Origin: Claveliimonas intestinigallinarum
Lineage (GTDB): Bacteria; Bacillota; Clostridia; Lachnospirales; Lachnospiraceae
Assembly: GCA_019115145.1 (NCBI GenBank)
Contig: DXED01000019.1
Location: 124,001-188,000, forward strand
Direction of reading: 5' to 3'
Length of the DNA: 64,000 nucleotides
Part shown: positions 8,551 to 17,095 of the stretch, piece by piece
How positions within the stretch are numbered: position 1 is the first letter of the stretch
Layout of the letters: each line of letters starts with the position of its first letter
Notes under the pieces: model-generated
The model's database searches: none
What the model saw: the letters and a program-made list of their open reading frames with translations, nothing else
What the model was told of the DNA's origin: nothing
Position numbers and translations under genes: made by a program

Positions 8551-10349
8551 GCTTCCTGCCCCCTTCCCACTGCTTTTACCGCGTCAAACCTGCAGGCCTC
8601 TCTGCAGCTTCCGCAGGAAATACATTTTGAGGGATCGATCCTGTGCGGCATCTTCTTTTCTCCACTGATGGCTCCGGCCGGACATCCCTTTGCGCACATA
8701 TCGCAGCCGATGCACTTCGCCTCATCGATCTCAAACCGGGTCAGATTCTTGCAGACGCCTGCTGGACATCTCTTTTCCCGGATATGGGCTTCATACTCAT
8801 CCCGGAAATACTTGATCGTCGTGAGGATCGGGTTGGGCGCGCTCTTGCCAAGACTGCACAACGACGCGTCCTGCACAGCGTGGCCGATCCGCTCCAGCAG
8901 TTCAATGTCTCCTTCTCTTCCTCTGCCCTCGCAGATATCCGTCAGGATCTCCAGCATCCGCCGCAGGCCCTCCCTGCAGGGCGTACACTTGCCGCAGCTC
9001 TCCTCACAGAGGAAGTTTGTATAATACCTGGCCACTTCCACCATACAGCTCCTGTCATCCATAACGATCATGCCGCCGGATCCCATCATGGCGCCGTACT
9101 TTGCCAGAGAATCAAAATCCACCTTCAGATCCAGCATGCTCTCCGGAATGCAGCCGCCGGAAGGACCGCCTGTCTGGACCGCCTTAAAGGGCCGGTCCCC
9201 GATGATCCCGCCGCCGATATCAAAGATCAGATGCCGGAGCGATGTTCCCATGGGCACTTCCACAAGGCCGGTCCTTTTCACCTTTCCCACCAGGGCAAAT
9301 ACCTTGGTCCCCGTGCTCGTCTCTGTACCGATTTCGGCAAATTTCTTCCCTCCGTCCCGGATGATCAGCGGGATGTTGGCAAGCGTCTCCACATTGTTCA
9401 GAACTGTGGGCTGGTTCCAGAGCCCTTTCTGGACAGAGCGGATATACTTTGCCCGGGGTTCTCCTACCCTTCCCTCGACAGATGCCATGAGAGCCGTGGA
9501 TTCTCCGCAGACAAAGGCTCCTCCTCCGCGGACTACCGACAAATGCAGTCTCTTTGACGAACCCATGACGGATTTCCCGATGATCCCCCGCGCTTCTGCG
9601 TCTTCCAGCGCTTTTTTCACATGCTTCACTGCCAGGTCATATTCATCGCGGATATAGAAAAAGCCTTCTTCCGCCCCAATGGCAATGGCCGCGATGGCCA
9701 GGCCCTCGATCACCGCATGGGGATCGCCTTCCAGGATCGACCGGTCCATGAATGCGCCCGGGTCTCCCTCGTCGCCGTTGCAGGCCACATACTTGGGGAA
9801 GTTATCATAGGAAGCCGCTGTGCGCCACTTCCTTCCGGCAGGGAATCCGGCGCCGCCCCGTCCCCGGAGCCCGGACTCTTCTACTTCCGCGATCACTTCG
9901 TCCGGCGTCATCTGCAGGGCTTTTCGCAAGGCCTCATAACCGCCCAGTTCCAGGTAATCCTCAATATTCTCCGGATCGATCTTTCCGATATGGCGGAGAG
10001 CCAGTTTCTGCTGATGTGCGTAGAAGGGATTTTCCTCCTGGGAGCGGACCCGGTTTCCCTCATTATCTTTATACATGAGCCTTGGGATCTCCTGGTCTTC
10101 CAGCACACTCTTCTCCAGGATTTCCGGCACATCTTTTGGTTTTACTTTATAGTAGACCAGATTATCCGGCATGATCTTCACGATCGGACCGTTTTCGCAG
10201 AAGCCGTTGCATCCCGTCGTCTTGATCTGCGGGATCACATCGGCGTCTGCGCCGCTTTTTTCTATTTCACTGCGGAAGGCATCTACCACGTTCATACTGC
10301 CGTTTGCCCGGCACCCGGTGCCGCAGCAGATCAATATCTGTTTCTTCAT
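8547..10349 (-). CDS. NuoF/HydB-like NAD(H):acceptor subunit (FMN, Fe-S)
   Basis: A 600-residue flavoprotein. It begins with a thioredoxin-like [2Fe-2S] domain (CCGTGC ... GCNGFC), then the NuoF core with GRGGAGFPAGRKW (FMN/NADH site) and GDEGDPGAFMD, then ESCGKCTPCREG with a distal CSLG ([4Fe-4S]). A C-terminal 2x[4Fe-4S] ferredoxin domain has CIGCDMCAKGCP and CISCGSCREAC. This order is that of HydB of bifurcating hydrogenases and related diaphorases. ATG 10349 is preferred over a GTG four codons upstream. It starts two bases before the end of the intergenic gap from nuoE. The role is NAD reduction or oxidation in a complex with the neighbouring subunits. Confidence 0.9.
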   Translation of the reverse strand: MKKQILICCGTGCRANGSMNVVDAFRSEIEKSGADADVIPQIKTTGCNGFCENGPIVKIMPDNLVYYKVKPKDVPEILEKSVLEDQEIPRLMYKDNEGNRVRSQEENPFYAHQQKLALRHIGKIDPENIEDYLELGGYEALRKALQMTPDEVIAEVEESGLRGRGGAGFPAGRKWRTAASYDNFPKYVACNGDEGDPGAFMDRSILEGDPHAVIEGLAIAAIAIGAEEGFFYIRDEYDLAVKHVKKALEDAEARGIIGKSVMGSSKRLHLSVVRGGGAFVCGESTALMASVEGRVGEPRAKYIRSVQKGLWNQPTVLNNVETLANIPLIIRDGGKKFAEIGTETSTGTKVFALVGKVKRTGLVEVPMGTSLRHLIFDIGGGIIGDRPFKAVQTGGPSGGCIPESMLDLKVDFDSLAKYGAMMGSGGMIVMDDRSCMVEVARYYTNFLCEESCGKCTPCREGLRRMLEILTDICEGRGREGDIELLERIGHAVQDASLCSLGKSAPNPILTTIKYFRDEYEAHIREKRCPAGVCKNLTRFEIDEAKCIGCDMCAKGCPAGAISGEKKMPHRIDPSKCISCGSCREACRFDAVKAVGRGQEA

Positions 10350-10350
10350 A

Positions 10351-10824
10351 TTACTCAGCACCGCCTTCCCTCACTCCCTGAATAATTTCCTTTAATTTTT
10401 CCAGGGTAACCTTTCCATAATAGACGTCGTCCACAACCAGGACCGGCGCCAGAGCACAGGATCCCAGGCAGTTCACCGTCTCCAGGGAAAACATGCCGTC
10501 CTGCGTGGTCTCCCCGGGCCCGATATCCAGCTCTCTTCTGATCCCGTCGATCAGGGTCGACGCACCCCTGATATGGCAGGCCGTACCGTCACAGCACTTG
10601 ATAATGTGCCTGCCCTTCGGCACGAGACTCAGCGCCTTGTAGAATGTAGCCATGGCGTAGAGGGAAGACACCGGACACTGTAGTTCCTCCGCCAGCGCCT
10701 CCATGCCCTCCCTTGGCACATACTGGAATTCCCGCTGCATATCCTGCAGGATCGCGAGCGCGTATCTCCTGTCCGGCTGGTAAGAATGTATGATCTCTTC
10801 AATCCGCTTTTCGGATACTTCCAT
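10351..10824 (-). CDS. NuoE/HydC-like [2Fe-2S] subunit
   Basis: A 157-residue thioredoxin-like ferredoxin of the complex-I 24 kDa family. The four cluster cysteines are in CCDGTAC (near 87-93) and NCLGSC (near 128-133). It partners NuoF-type flavoproteins. It lies directly upstream of the NuoF-like gene and downstream of the MoaD-like gene, so the order is ferredoxin - AOR - MoaD - NuoE - NuoF - NuoG-N. Confidence 0.92.
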   Translation of the reverse strand: MEVSEKRIEEIIHSYQPDRRYALAILQDMQREFQYVPREGMEALAEELQCPVSSLYAMATFYKALSLVPKGRHIIKCCDGTACHIRGASTLIDGIRRELDIGPGETTQDGMFSLETVNCLGSCALAPVLVVDDVYYGKVTLEKLKEIIQGVREGGAE

Positions 10825-10844
10825 CCTGTTTCACCACCTTATCC

Positions 10845-11120
10845 TTAACCGCCAGCCACCACAGGGAAGATGGATACAACGTCTGTCGGAGACAGCTTCG
10901 TGTCGATCCCTCCAAGATGCTCCACATGTCTTCCGTTCACCAGGATGATGATCTCCTCTCCCAGTTCTGTCCCGTCCGGGGTCAGCAGCTTTTCCCTCAG
11001 CCTGTCCCCGTAAGTCTCGCTCAGAGCCAGAGTCAGTTTCCGGACATCCTCCTGATACGGAAAGTCCACGATCTTACATTTTGTATACTCCCTGAGGTAG
11101 GCAAAAAATTTCACTGTCAT
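10845..11120 (-). CDS. MoaD/ThiS-like sulfur carrier
   Basis: A 91-residue ubiquitin-fold protein that ends FPVVAGG. The C-terminal Gly-Gly is the site adenylated by MoeB-type enzymes and converted to a thiocarboxylate for dithiolene formation. The ATG at 11120 starts MTVKFFAYLREYT, the usual MoaD beginning; the longer open frame upstream is Arg-rich and unlikely to be translated. Its place between AOR and nuoE suggests it serves the tungstopterin of AOR. MoaD-like genes next to AOR genes are common. Confidence 0.88.
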   Translation of the reverse strand: MTVKFFAYLREYTKCKIVDFPYQEDVRKLTLALSETYGDRLREKLLTPDGTELGEEIIILVNGRHVEHLGGIDTKLSPTDVVSIFPVVAGG

Positions 11121-11171
11121 CTTTCTTCTCCCGGCAGGCAGCCGCCAGGCCGCCCGCCTCACATGTGATCT

Positions 11172-12974
11172 CTATAATCCCAGCTCCCTGTCTTTCTCAG
11201 GTGTGGGCGTGCCTTCTGTATCCCAGCCCCTCACCTGATAGTACTCCTGGAGCATGGTGTGCAGTTCGTTGACTTTTCCCTGCGCCGGGCCGTCCGGCAG
11301 CTGCTCTCTCAAAAGCCTGGGCGGAAGGGTGTCCTTTTCCACGCCGGCCGCGATGTTGAATTTCTTCTCCAGGTTCCAGACCCTCTCCCCCTTCAGGAGA
11401 ATATCCGCGTCGCTCTCATCGCTGCCCACTGCCTCCCTGTACTGCGCCGCGATCTCCGGCAGACCGAGGGCAAAGGAGGTGAACAGGCACACGCCCGCAG
11501 AGTCGATCAGCGCCGTCAGATCCTGGAATGTCTTCAGCATGGAAGCCTTCCCTTCCGTTACCAGGGGATCCATCTTGACCGGAAGCCCGAGGACCTCCGG
11601 GGAAGTCATGTATCCGCGCACATGGCAGCCGCCCCGGTTGGACGTGGCGTATTCCAGTCCGATGCCCTGCAGCGCACGGCCGTCATAGGCCGGCATCTCC
11701 TGTTTCTTTACAGACATGGACAGTTCCGGATGCCCGTATTTTTCCGCCAGCCGGTAGGAACCCATGGCAAGCTGCTTTCCGAATCCCTCGTTCTTTCCTG
11801 TCATCTCCGCCAGCTTCACCATGGTCGCGGCATCCCCGAAGCGCACCGGGATGCCTCCCGTATCCTCCTCGGTCATATAACCTGCCTCGAAGAGCTCCAT
11901 GGCGCAGGCGATGGTCGCTCCCAGCGTGATGGGGTCGAATCCGTATTCATTGCAGATAAAGTTTGCTTTGCAGACCGCCTCCAGATCGTCGATGCCGCAG
12001 TCCGCTCCAAAGGACCATCCCGCCTCGTACTCCGGTCCCTCGCCTCTGGACTTGAAGGGACCGCTCGGAATATCCACTACGCGGCCGCAGCCGATACAGC
12101 AGCCGAAGCATCCCTTGTTCCGGATCAGGTATTTCTCTGTCAGCGTCTCACCGGAAATGTTGTCCGCCTTGTCATAGACGGCGCCGTCCCGGCCGTTGCG
12201 AAGCGGAAGTCCGCCGCTCTCATTGATGATATTGACCAGGATCTCTGTCCCGTAGGCCGCCAGCCCTGTGCCTGTAACCGGGTGGGCTTTCAGCACTGTC
12301 CTTGCGTTCTCGATGGCCTCCATGAACTTCTCCGGCCTGGCCACATAGATAGATTTCGTGCCCTTCACAGCCACCGCCTTGAGTTTTTTGCTCCCCATCA
12401 CAGCGCCCAGGCCGCCCCGGCCTGCCGCCCGGTGCTTGTCGTTCATCACGCCGGCGTACAGGCAGAGATTTTCTCCGGTAGGGCCGATGCAGGATACCCG
12501 GAAGGACTGGCCGCAGATCCGGTTCAGCTCATCCGTGGTCTCATAGACGGTCTTGCCCCACAGTTCAGAGGCATCCCGCAACTCCACCTCATCGTCATTG
12601 ATATAGAGATACACCGGGTGGTCGCTCACGCCCTCAAAAATGATCCCGTCATATCCGGCATACTTCAGCTCCGGTCCGAAATGTCCGCCGGAATTTGCCG
12701 CTCCGATGGTGCCGGTAAGCGGCGCTTTTGCCACCACTTCAAACCGTCCGCTGCAGGCCGCCGCCGTTCCGGTCAGAGGTCCCGTCATAAAGATGAGATT
12801 GTTGTCCGGCCCAAGAGGATCGATCTTCGGATCCACCTCATCACAGAAATACTTGGTTCCCAGGCCTCTGGCTCCCACAAAATCCTTTGCAGCCTCCATA
12901 TTGAGCGGCTCCTTTTTTATCGTTCCCTCAGAAAGATCCACGCGAATGATCGTTCCCATATATCCGTTCATCAT
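11172..12974 (-). CDS. Tungsten aldehyde:ferredoxin oxidoreductase (AOR/WOR family)
   Basis: A 600-residue protein of the AOR family, which holds a bis-pterin tungsten centre and one [4Fe-4S] cluster. The cluster ligands are visible as C289-X2-C292-X3-C296 and C496 in DSAGVC (D491 to C496), matching the known CX2CX3C plus DxxGxC pattern. N-terminal pterin-binding elements are NLIFMTGPLTGT and RAAGRGGLGAVMGSKKLKA. It oxidises aldehydes to acids. Pairing with a small ferredoxin subunit and NuoEFG-like proteins points to a multi-subunit WOR type. ATG 12974 follows GGAGG and overlaps the ferredoxin stop by four bases. The aldehyde substrate cannot be told from sequence. Confidence 0.93.
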   Translation of the reverse strand: MMNGYMGTIIRVDLSEGTIKKEPLNMEAAKDFVGARGLGTKYFCDEVDPKIDPLGPDNNLIFMTGPLTGTAAACSGRFEVVAKAPLTGTIGAANSGGHFGPELKYAGYDGIIFEGVSDHPVYLYINDDEVELRDASELWGKTVYETTDELNRICGQSFRVSCIGPTGENLCLYAGVMNDKHRAAGRGGLGAVMGSKKLKAVAVKGTKSIYVARPEKFMEAIENARTVLKAHPVTGTGLAAYGTEILVNIINESGGLPLRNGRDGAVYDKADNISGETLTEKYLIRNKGCFGCCIGCGRVVDIPSGPFKSRGEGPEYEAGWSFGADCGIDDLEAVCKANFICNEYGFDPITLGATIACAMELFEAGYMTEEDTGGIPVRFGDAATMVKLAEMTGKNEGFGKQLAMGSYRLAEKYGHPELSMSVKKQEMPAYDGRALQGIGLEYATSNRGGCHVRGYMTSPEVLGLPVKMDPLVTEGKASMLKTFQDLTALIDSAGVCLFTSFALGLPEIAAQYREAVGSDESDADILLKGERVWNLEKKFNIAAGVEKDTLPPRLLREQLPDGPAQGKVNELHTMLQEYYQVRGWDTEGTPTPEKDRELGL

Positions 12975-13450
12975 GCCTTTGCCTCCTCTCCGAATACGTC
13001 TTTAAAACGGTCGGCCACAGCACGTTTTCTGTCCATTCCTTCATCCGGGTCCTCAAATGTGATCGCTCCGGTCGGGCAGAATTTTGCGCATTTGGGTTCC
13101 CCGCCGCACAGATCGCACTTATGTACCTGTTTTTTCTCTTTGTTAAAACTGATATTGCCAAGCGGACAGGCGTTCATACACATCTTACAGCCGATACATT
13201 TCGCATGGTCCATGACAACCGCGCCGATCTCATTCCTGCTGATCGCTCCTACCGGACAGACCTCCAGACAGCAGGGGTCTTCACACTGCAGGCACATGAC
13301 AGGAATATTGACGGCTGCTTCTTCGTATGCCATGACTGTCACATTGGCATTTCTCGGATTGAACGCCTGGTCATGACCAAACGAACAGACCAGTTCACAG
13401 GTTCTGCATCCGATACATTTTTCAGGCTTGATCATTAATTGTTTTCCCAT
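12971..13450 (-). CDS. Polyferredoxin small subunit of AOR (AorB/WorS-like)
   Basis: A 159-residue 4Fe-4S protein of the HycB/AorB type. Cysteine groups are CIGCRTCELVC (near 12-22), CLQCEDPCCLEVCP, CIGCKMCMNACP and CDLCGGEPKCAKFCP, enough for four cubane clusters. It likely takes electrons from AOR and passes them to the NuoEFG-like module. It is the first gene after the Moco-type leader and terminator, and is translationally coupled to AOR. The ribosome-binding site is AAAGGAGG, ten bases before the ATG. Confidence 0.9.
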   Translation of the reverse strand: MGKQLMIKPEKCIGCRTCELVCSFGHDQAFNPRNANVTVMAYEEAAVNIPVMCLQCEDPCCLEVCPVGAISRNEIGAVVMDHAKCIGCKMCMNACPLGNISFNKEKKQVHKCDLCGGEPKCAKFCPTGAITFEDPDEGMDRKRAVADRFKDVFGEEAKA

Positions 13451-13472
13451 TCCGTTCTAACCTCCTTTACAT

Positions 13473-13510
13473 AAAAAAATCCATTATCATATCTTCCGAT
13501 ATAATAATGG
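13473..13510 (-). terminator. Intrinsic terminator inside the ferredoxin-AOR leader
   Basis: On the minus strand a 13-bp stem (CCATTATTATATC with GATATGATAATGG, one G-U pair) and a GGAA loop are followed by seven T. It lies just downstream of the riboswitch-like leader and upstream of the ribosome-binding site, so it would act as an attenuator rather than an operon end. Its loop holds UCGGAAG (13493-13499), complementary to CUUCCGA at 13594-13600 in the leader. Confidence 0.8.
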
Positions 13511-13620
13511 CTCCTTCGCAATCAGGCAGGCAGCCTCGTTCCCAAGACTACCCATTGGTCCCGCCTTCCCGTAAACAAATCGGCACGCACACGTCGGAAG
13601 CACTGGACTCGGAGTTTATA
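13511..13620 (-). promoter_or_regulatory. Moco/Tuco-family riboswitch candidate
   Basis: The roughly 110-nt leader of the ferredoxin-AOR operon holds, in order on the minus strand, CTCCGAG, GTGCCGA, GGGACCAATGGG and GGGAACGAGGCTGCCTGCC, ending GCGAAGGAGCC before the terminator stem. These words and the context (AOR plus tungstopterin genes) fit the Moco RNA motif, which senses molybdenum or tungsten cofactor. No covariance search was done, so the assignment rests on recall and context. The expected action is transcription attenuation through the hairpin at 13473-13510. Confidence 0.6.
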
Positions 13621-13637
13621 TCATGTTTCTTTTATTC

Positions 13638-13643
13638 ATTATA
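13638..13643 (-). promoter_or_regulatory. -10 element for the ferredoxin-AOR leader
   Basis: A perfect TATAAT lies about 18 bases upstream of the riboswitch core, which would place transcription start right before it. No good -35 hexamer is seen 16-18 bases further up. Confidence 0.4.
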
Positions 13644-13700
13644 ATACAAATCACCTGATTATTCTATATTTTATTTCTTTTTTTCTAATAATTTATAGTT

Positions 13701-14168
13701 CTATTCGTTATTTTTTTGACGTATTTTTACTCGCTCACCCTCGCAAATGCTCCCACCTGATACACTCACGGCATACCAGCACCCTTCCCGGAGCAGACAG
13801 GGCAGGCCCCGTTTCACTCTCTCACATTCTGCAAAGCATCTTCCCTTCCCTTTTTTGATCTCAAGAACTATTCCCTTACATACCAGTTGCATCCCGTTTT
13901 TGATCGTTCCCAGTTCGTCCTTGGGAATATCAATCCACATATTGGCCTTAAAACGTCTGAAGCACAGTCCCTGCACGCTCTGTCGCAACATCCATTCTCC
14001 AGCGCTGACCGCAGCTATGCTCACTGGAGCATCCACATCTTCAAAGTGGAAATCTCCTCTGACACCTTTCCCTTCCACGATTTCTGCGGTTCTTATCCTC
14101 CTTCCTGGTTTCCCTTTCTCCTTGAATATATATAGGGCATCTACCCTGCCGCTGCACTCTCTGCTCAT
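13701..14168 (-). CDS. MOSC-domain protein
   Basis: A 155-residue protein with the MOSC fold pattern: EGKGVRGDFHFED (near 31-43), then FKANMWIDIP, IKNGMQLVCKGIVLEI and a late KGRCFAECE with the conserved cysteine. It probably handles sulfur for, or binds, the pterin metal cofactor. It lies upstream of the ferredoxin-AOR leader on the same strand and ends about 58 bases before the -10 element, so it may read through or be separate. A second, different MOSC protein closes the island at 1-365. Confidence 0.82.
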   Translation of the reverse strand: MSRECSGRVDALYIFKEKGKPGRRIRTAEIVEGKGVRGDFHFEDVDAPVSIAAVSAGEWMLRQSVQGLCFRRFKANMWIDIPKDELGTIKNGMQLVCKGIVLEIKKGKGRCFAECERVKRGLPCLLREGCWYAVSVSGGSICEGERVKIRQKNNE

Positions 14169-14285
14169 GCTTTCACTCCACTCCTCTTCATAACTCCATC
14201 TAAACTAGCGGTGGCCTGCCCTCTACAGAGCCGTCTTTATCCAGAACTAAGTTTAACTGCATACGAAAAAAAAGGCAAGCCATGC

Positions 14286-14314
14286 TTGACATTTCATTCG
14301 CCTTGTCATATTAT
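14286..14314 (+). promoter_or_regulatory. Sigma-A type promoter of the ABC exporter genes
   Basis: TTGACA (14286-14291), a 17-base spacer and TATTAT (14309-14314) sit 50 bases before the ABC ATPase start. The flank from 14169 holds nothing else that is recognisable. Confidence 0.65.
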
Positions 14315-14364
14315 TGTACTATGCAAGTAATACATTAATACAAATCTGCAAAGGAGGCACACAC

Positions 14365-15105
14365 ATGGAACAAGTGATCTTAAAGACAAACCACCTCACA
14401 AAACGCTACGGCCACCGAGCCGTTGTGGAAAATCTGTCCATGACCATATACAAGGGGGACATCTACGGATTTATCGGAAAAAACGGAGCCGGAAAGACAA
14501 CGCTCATCCGCATGGTGACCGGTCTTGCCACCCCCAGCGACGGCAGCATCCGTCTCTTTGGCAGCGGCAGTCTGTTGGAAGGGCGCCGCAGGATCGGCAC
14601 TGTCATAGAGGCGCCGGCCTTTTACCCCGGCATGACCGCATATGAAAACATCATCGCTTTCTCCAAGCTCCAGGGACTCCATGATTTCTCCCATGCGGAG
14701 TATCTGCTTGAACTGGTTGGCCTGTCCCACACAGGAAAGAAAAAATGCCGGAACTTCTCTCTTGGCATGAAGCAGCGCCTGGCCATCGCCATTGCGCTCA
14801 TAGGGGACCCGGAGCTCCTCATCCTGGATGAGCCCACCAACGGCCTTGACCCGGAGGGCATGAAGGAGGTCCGGGACCTGATCTTGAAGCTGAACCAGGA
14901 AAAAGGCATCACAGTCCTCGTATCCAGCCACATCCTTGGAGAACTGTCCAAATTTGCCACCCGCTACGGCATCATCCACCACGGGAAGCTGATCGAGGAG
15001 TTCACAGAGGAGGATCTGTGGCGCAGGTGCGCAGGGACCGGCCGCCAGGACATTGATCTGGAAGACTACTTTTTAAGCAGGATCGGAGGGAAACAGGCAT
15101 GTTAA
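14365..15105 (+). CDS. ABC transporter ATP-binding protein (BcrA-type exporter)
   Basis: A 246-residue ATPase. Walker A is GKNGAGKTTL (near 38-47), the signature is FSLGMKQRL, Walker B is LLILDEPTNGLDP, and the switch histidine is in VSSHILGE. Its size and sequence style fit the bacitracin/lantibiotic-immunity group of ABC-2 exporters. The ATG at 14365 follows AAAGGAGG by eight bases. The stop overlaps the permease start by seven bases. No two-component regulator is nearby, so the substrate is unknown. Confidence 0.85.
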   Translation: MEQVILKTNHLTKRYGHRAVVENLSMTIYKGDIYGFIGKNGAGKTTLIRMVTGLATPSDGSIRLFGSGSLLEGRRRIGTVIEAPAFYPGMTAYENIIAFSKLQGLHDFSHAEYLLELVGLSHTGKKKCRNFSLGMKQRLAIAIALIGDPELLILDEPTNGLDPEGMKEVRDLILKLNQEKGITVLVSSHILGELSKFATRYGIIHHGKLIEEFTEEDLWRRCAGTGRQDIDLEDYFLSRIGGKQAC

Positions 15106-15944
15106 ATTTAATAAGAAGCGACATTTTTAAACTGAGAAAGGCAAAGTATTTCTGGATACTGCTGTTCATCAACATCCTCCTGGCTGTCGGCACTGTCTAT
15201 CTGCTGGACTTCACCTACAAGCTGGCCGGGGACTCCATGGAAGCCCAGCTCACACAGGAGCAGGCCGCCCTCGACGACGCGGGCATGAATGTGTCCGTGG
15301 AAGGCATTCCCACAGGCCACGACCAGCTCAGCGCCTCCGGCCAGCTGCTGACCTTCTTCGCCGGCAACACCACGCTGCTCATGTCTGTCCTCATCTCTCT
15401 CTTTGTCGGGAGCGAGTTCAACAACGGGACAGTCAAGATCATCGCCTCCCGGAATTACAGCCGGCTGAAGATCTATCTGTCCAAGCTGCTTGTAGGCATC
15501 CTGGCCTCCATCCTCTTTACCCTGGTGTTTGTCCTGGCCGCCACTTTGACCGCCACCGCACTGTGGGGCTTCGGGGATGTGTCCGGCTCCTACGCCTCCC
15601 AGCTGCTGCTAAAGGGAGCTCTGGAGCTGCTGCTGGGCGCCTCCTACGTGTCCCTCTTTGTCATGTTCAGCATCCTGATCCGGCAGAACGGGGGCTCCCT
15701 GGCTGCCAACATCTGCTTCCTGGAATTCACCTCCCTTGTGGTCACCCTGGGAGAGATGCTCATCCATCATTTTCTTGACAGGTCGGTCACTCTGTCCGAC
15801 TACCTGCCGGATATGTGCATGACTGCCCTGACCCAGAACCCGGACAGGAGCACTCTCTTGCGGTCTGCCCTGGTGGGCATCTGCTTCCTCCTCGTGCCCG
15901 CCCTGGTGGGAGCCGGCAGCTTCCGGAAGCGGGATATCAAATAA
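15099..15944 (+). CDS. ABC-2 type permease
   Basis: A 281-residue membrane protein with an N-terminal segment (near 17-37), a long extracytoplasmic loop (about 40-85), then five further hydrophobic stretches to the C-terminus. This is the layout of BcrB/LanE-like ABC-2 permeases. It is coupled to the ATPase by a seven-base overlap, and a terminator follows 22 bases after the stop. Confidence 0.8.
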   Translation: MLNLIRSDIFKLRKAKYFWILLFINILLAVGTVYLLDFTYKLAGDSMEAQLTQEQAALDDAGMNVSVEGIPTGHDQLSASGQLLTFFAGNTTLLMSVLISLFVGSEFNNGTVKIIASRNYSRLKIYLSKLLVGILASILFTLVFVLAATLTATALWGFGDVSGSYASQLLLKGALELLLGASYVSLFVMFSILIRQNGGSLAANICFLEFTSLVVTLGEMLIHHFLDRSVTLSDYLPDMCMTALTQNPDRSTLLRSALVGICFLLVPALVGAGSFRKRDIK

Positions 15945-15966
15945 CAGGACATCAAATAGCCAAACG

Positions 15967-16009
15967 AAAAGACACTGCAAAGGACTTGCGTCCTCACAGT
16001 GTCTTTTTT
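15967..16009. terminator. Bidirectional terminator between permease and ilvE
   Basis: AAAAGACACTG pairs with CAGTGTCTTTTTT across an 18-base loop. T runs are present on both strands, which suits two convergent genes. Confidence 0.8.
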
Positions 16010-16069
16010 GTCTTCTGTATTGCTTTTTATGCCTGCATACTTTTGCGGAAAGTCTCCTGTCAGCAAATC

Positions 16070-17095
16070 TTAGCAGATCTTGTGGATCCATCCCTCCGGA
16101 GCCTCGATGTGGCCCATCTGGATGCCTGTCAGTGTGTCGTACAGCTTCTGGATGGTCGGTCCCATCTTCTCCATACCGCTGGGGAAGCAGATCTCCTTGT
16201 CGTGGTCCACGATCTTTCCAACCGGTGAGATAACTGCCGCTGTGCCGCACAGACCGCACTCCGCAAAATCCTTGACCTCGTCCATATAGACCTCCCTCTC
16301 CTCTGTCTTCAGTCCAAGGTAGTGCTCTGCCACATAGAGGAGTGAACGTCTTGTGATAGAAGGCAGGATTGTGGGAGACTTTGGTGTGACAACTGTGTTG
16401 TCCTTTGTCACGAAGAGGAAGTTGGCTCCGCCGGTCTCCTCCACCTTGGTCCTTGTGGCTGAGTCAAGATACATGTTCTCGTCAAAGCCCTTCTCGTGAG
16501 CGTCAACAATAGCGTACAGGCTCATGGCATAGTTCAGGCCGGCCTTTACATGGCCTGTTCCGTGGGGAGCTGCTCTGTCGTAGTCACATACACGGATGGT
16601 GATGGGCTTTGCGCCGCCTTTGAAGTAGGGTCCTACCGGTGTGGTGAACACGCGGAACTGATACTCCTCTGCCGGCTTTACGCCAATGACAGAGTTGGAA
16701 CCGAACATGTAGGGACGGATGTATAAGGTAGCGCCTGATCCGTAGGGCGGAACATAGGCTGCATTTGCCTCCACTACCTTGTGGACAGCCTCAACAAAGC
16801 GATCCTCCGGAAATACCGGCATCTCCAGCCTCTTTGCGGAGGATGCCATCCTCTGTGCGTTCAGATCCGGGCGGAAAGTAACGATATGTCCGTCCTCCGT
16901 TGTGTAAGCCTTCAGTCCCTCAAAGCATGTCTGCGCATACTGGAGGACGCAGGCACATTCGTTGAGCACAATATTCGCGTCGGATGTCAGTGTACCTTCA
17001 TCCCAGGCTCCATCCTTGTAGTTGGAAACGTATCTCTTATCGGTCTGCATGTAGGCAAATCCGAGATTAGACCAGTCGATATTCTTTTTTTCCAT
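16070..17095 (-). CDS. ilvE: Branched-chain amino acid aminotransferase
   Basis: A 341-residue fold-type IV PLP enzyme catalysing the last step of Val, Leu and Ile synthesis. The catalytic lysine is in HVKAGLNYAMSL, and the family features EETGGANFLFV, LPSITRRSLL and CGTAAVISPVG are visible. Length is normal for the bacterial 340-residue BCAT group. GGGGGAATTATCC precedes the ATG. A 156-base gap separates it from ilvN, so it may share the ilvBN transcript or have its own start. Confidence 0.93.
   Translation of the reverse strand: MEKKNIDWSNLGFAYMQTDKRYVSNYKDGAWDEGTLTSDANIVLNECACVLQYAQTCFEGLKAYTTEDGHIVTFRPDLNAQRMASSAKRLEMPVFPEDRFVEAVHKVVEANAAYVPPYGSGATLYIRPYMFGSNSVIGVKPAEEYQFRVFTTPVGPYFKGGAKPITIRVCDYDRAAPHGTGHVKAGLNYAMSLYAIVDAHEKGFDENMYLDSATRTKVEETGGANFLFVTKDNTVVTPKSPTILPSITRRSLLYVAEHYLGLKTEEREVYMDEVKDFAECGLCGTAAVISPVGKIVDHDKEICFPSGMEKMGPTIQKLYDTLTGIQMGHIEAPEGWIHKIC

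Noticed and set aside
11259..13376. A 705-codon plus-strand open frame over AOR and the ferredoxin gene
   Set aside because: Antisense shadow. The AOR and ferredoxin motifs are intact on the minus strand.
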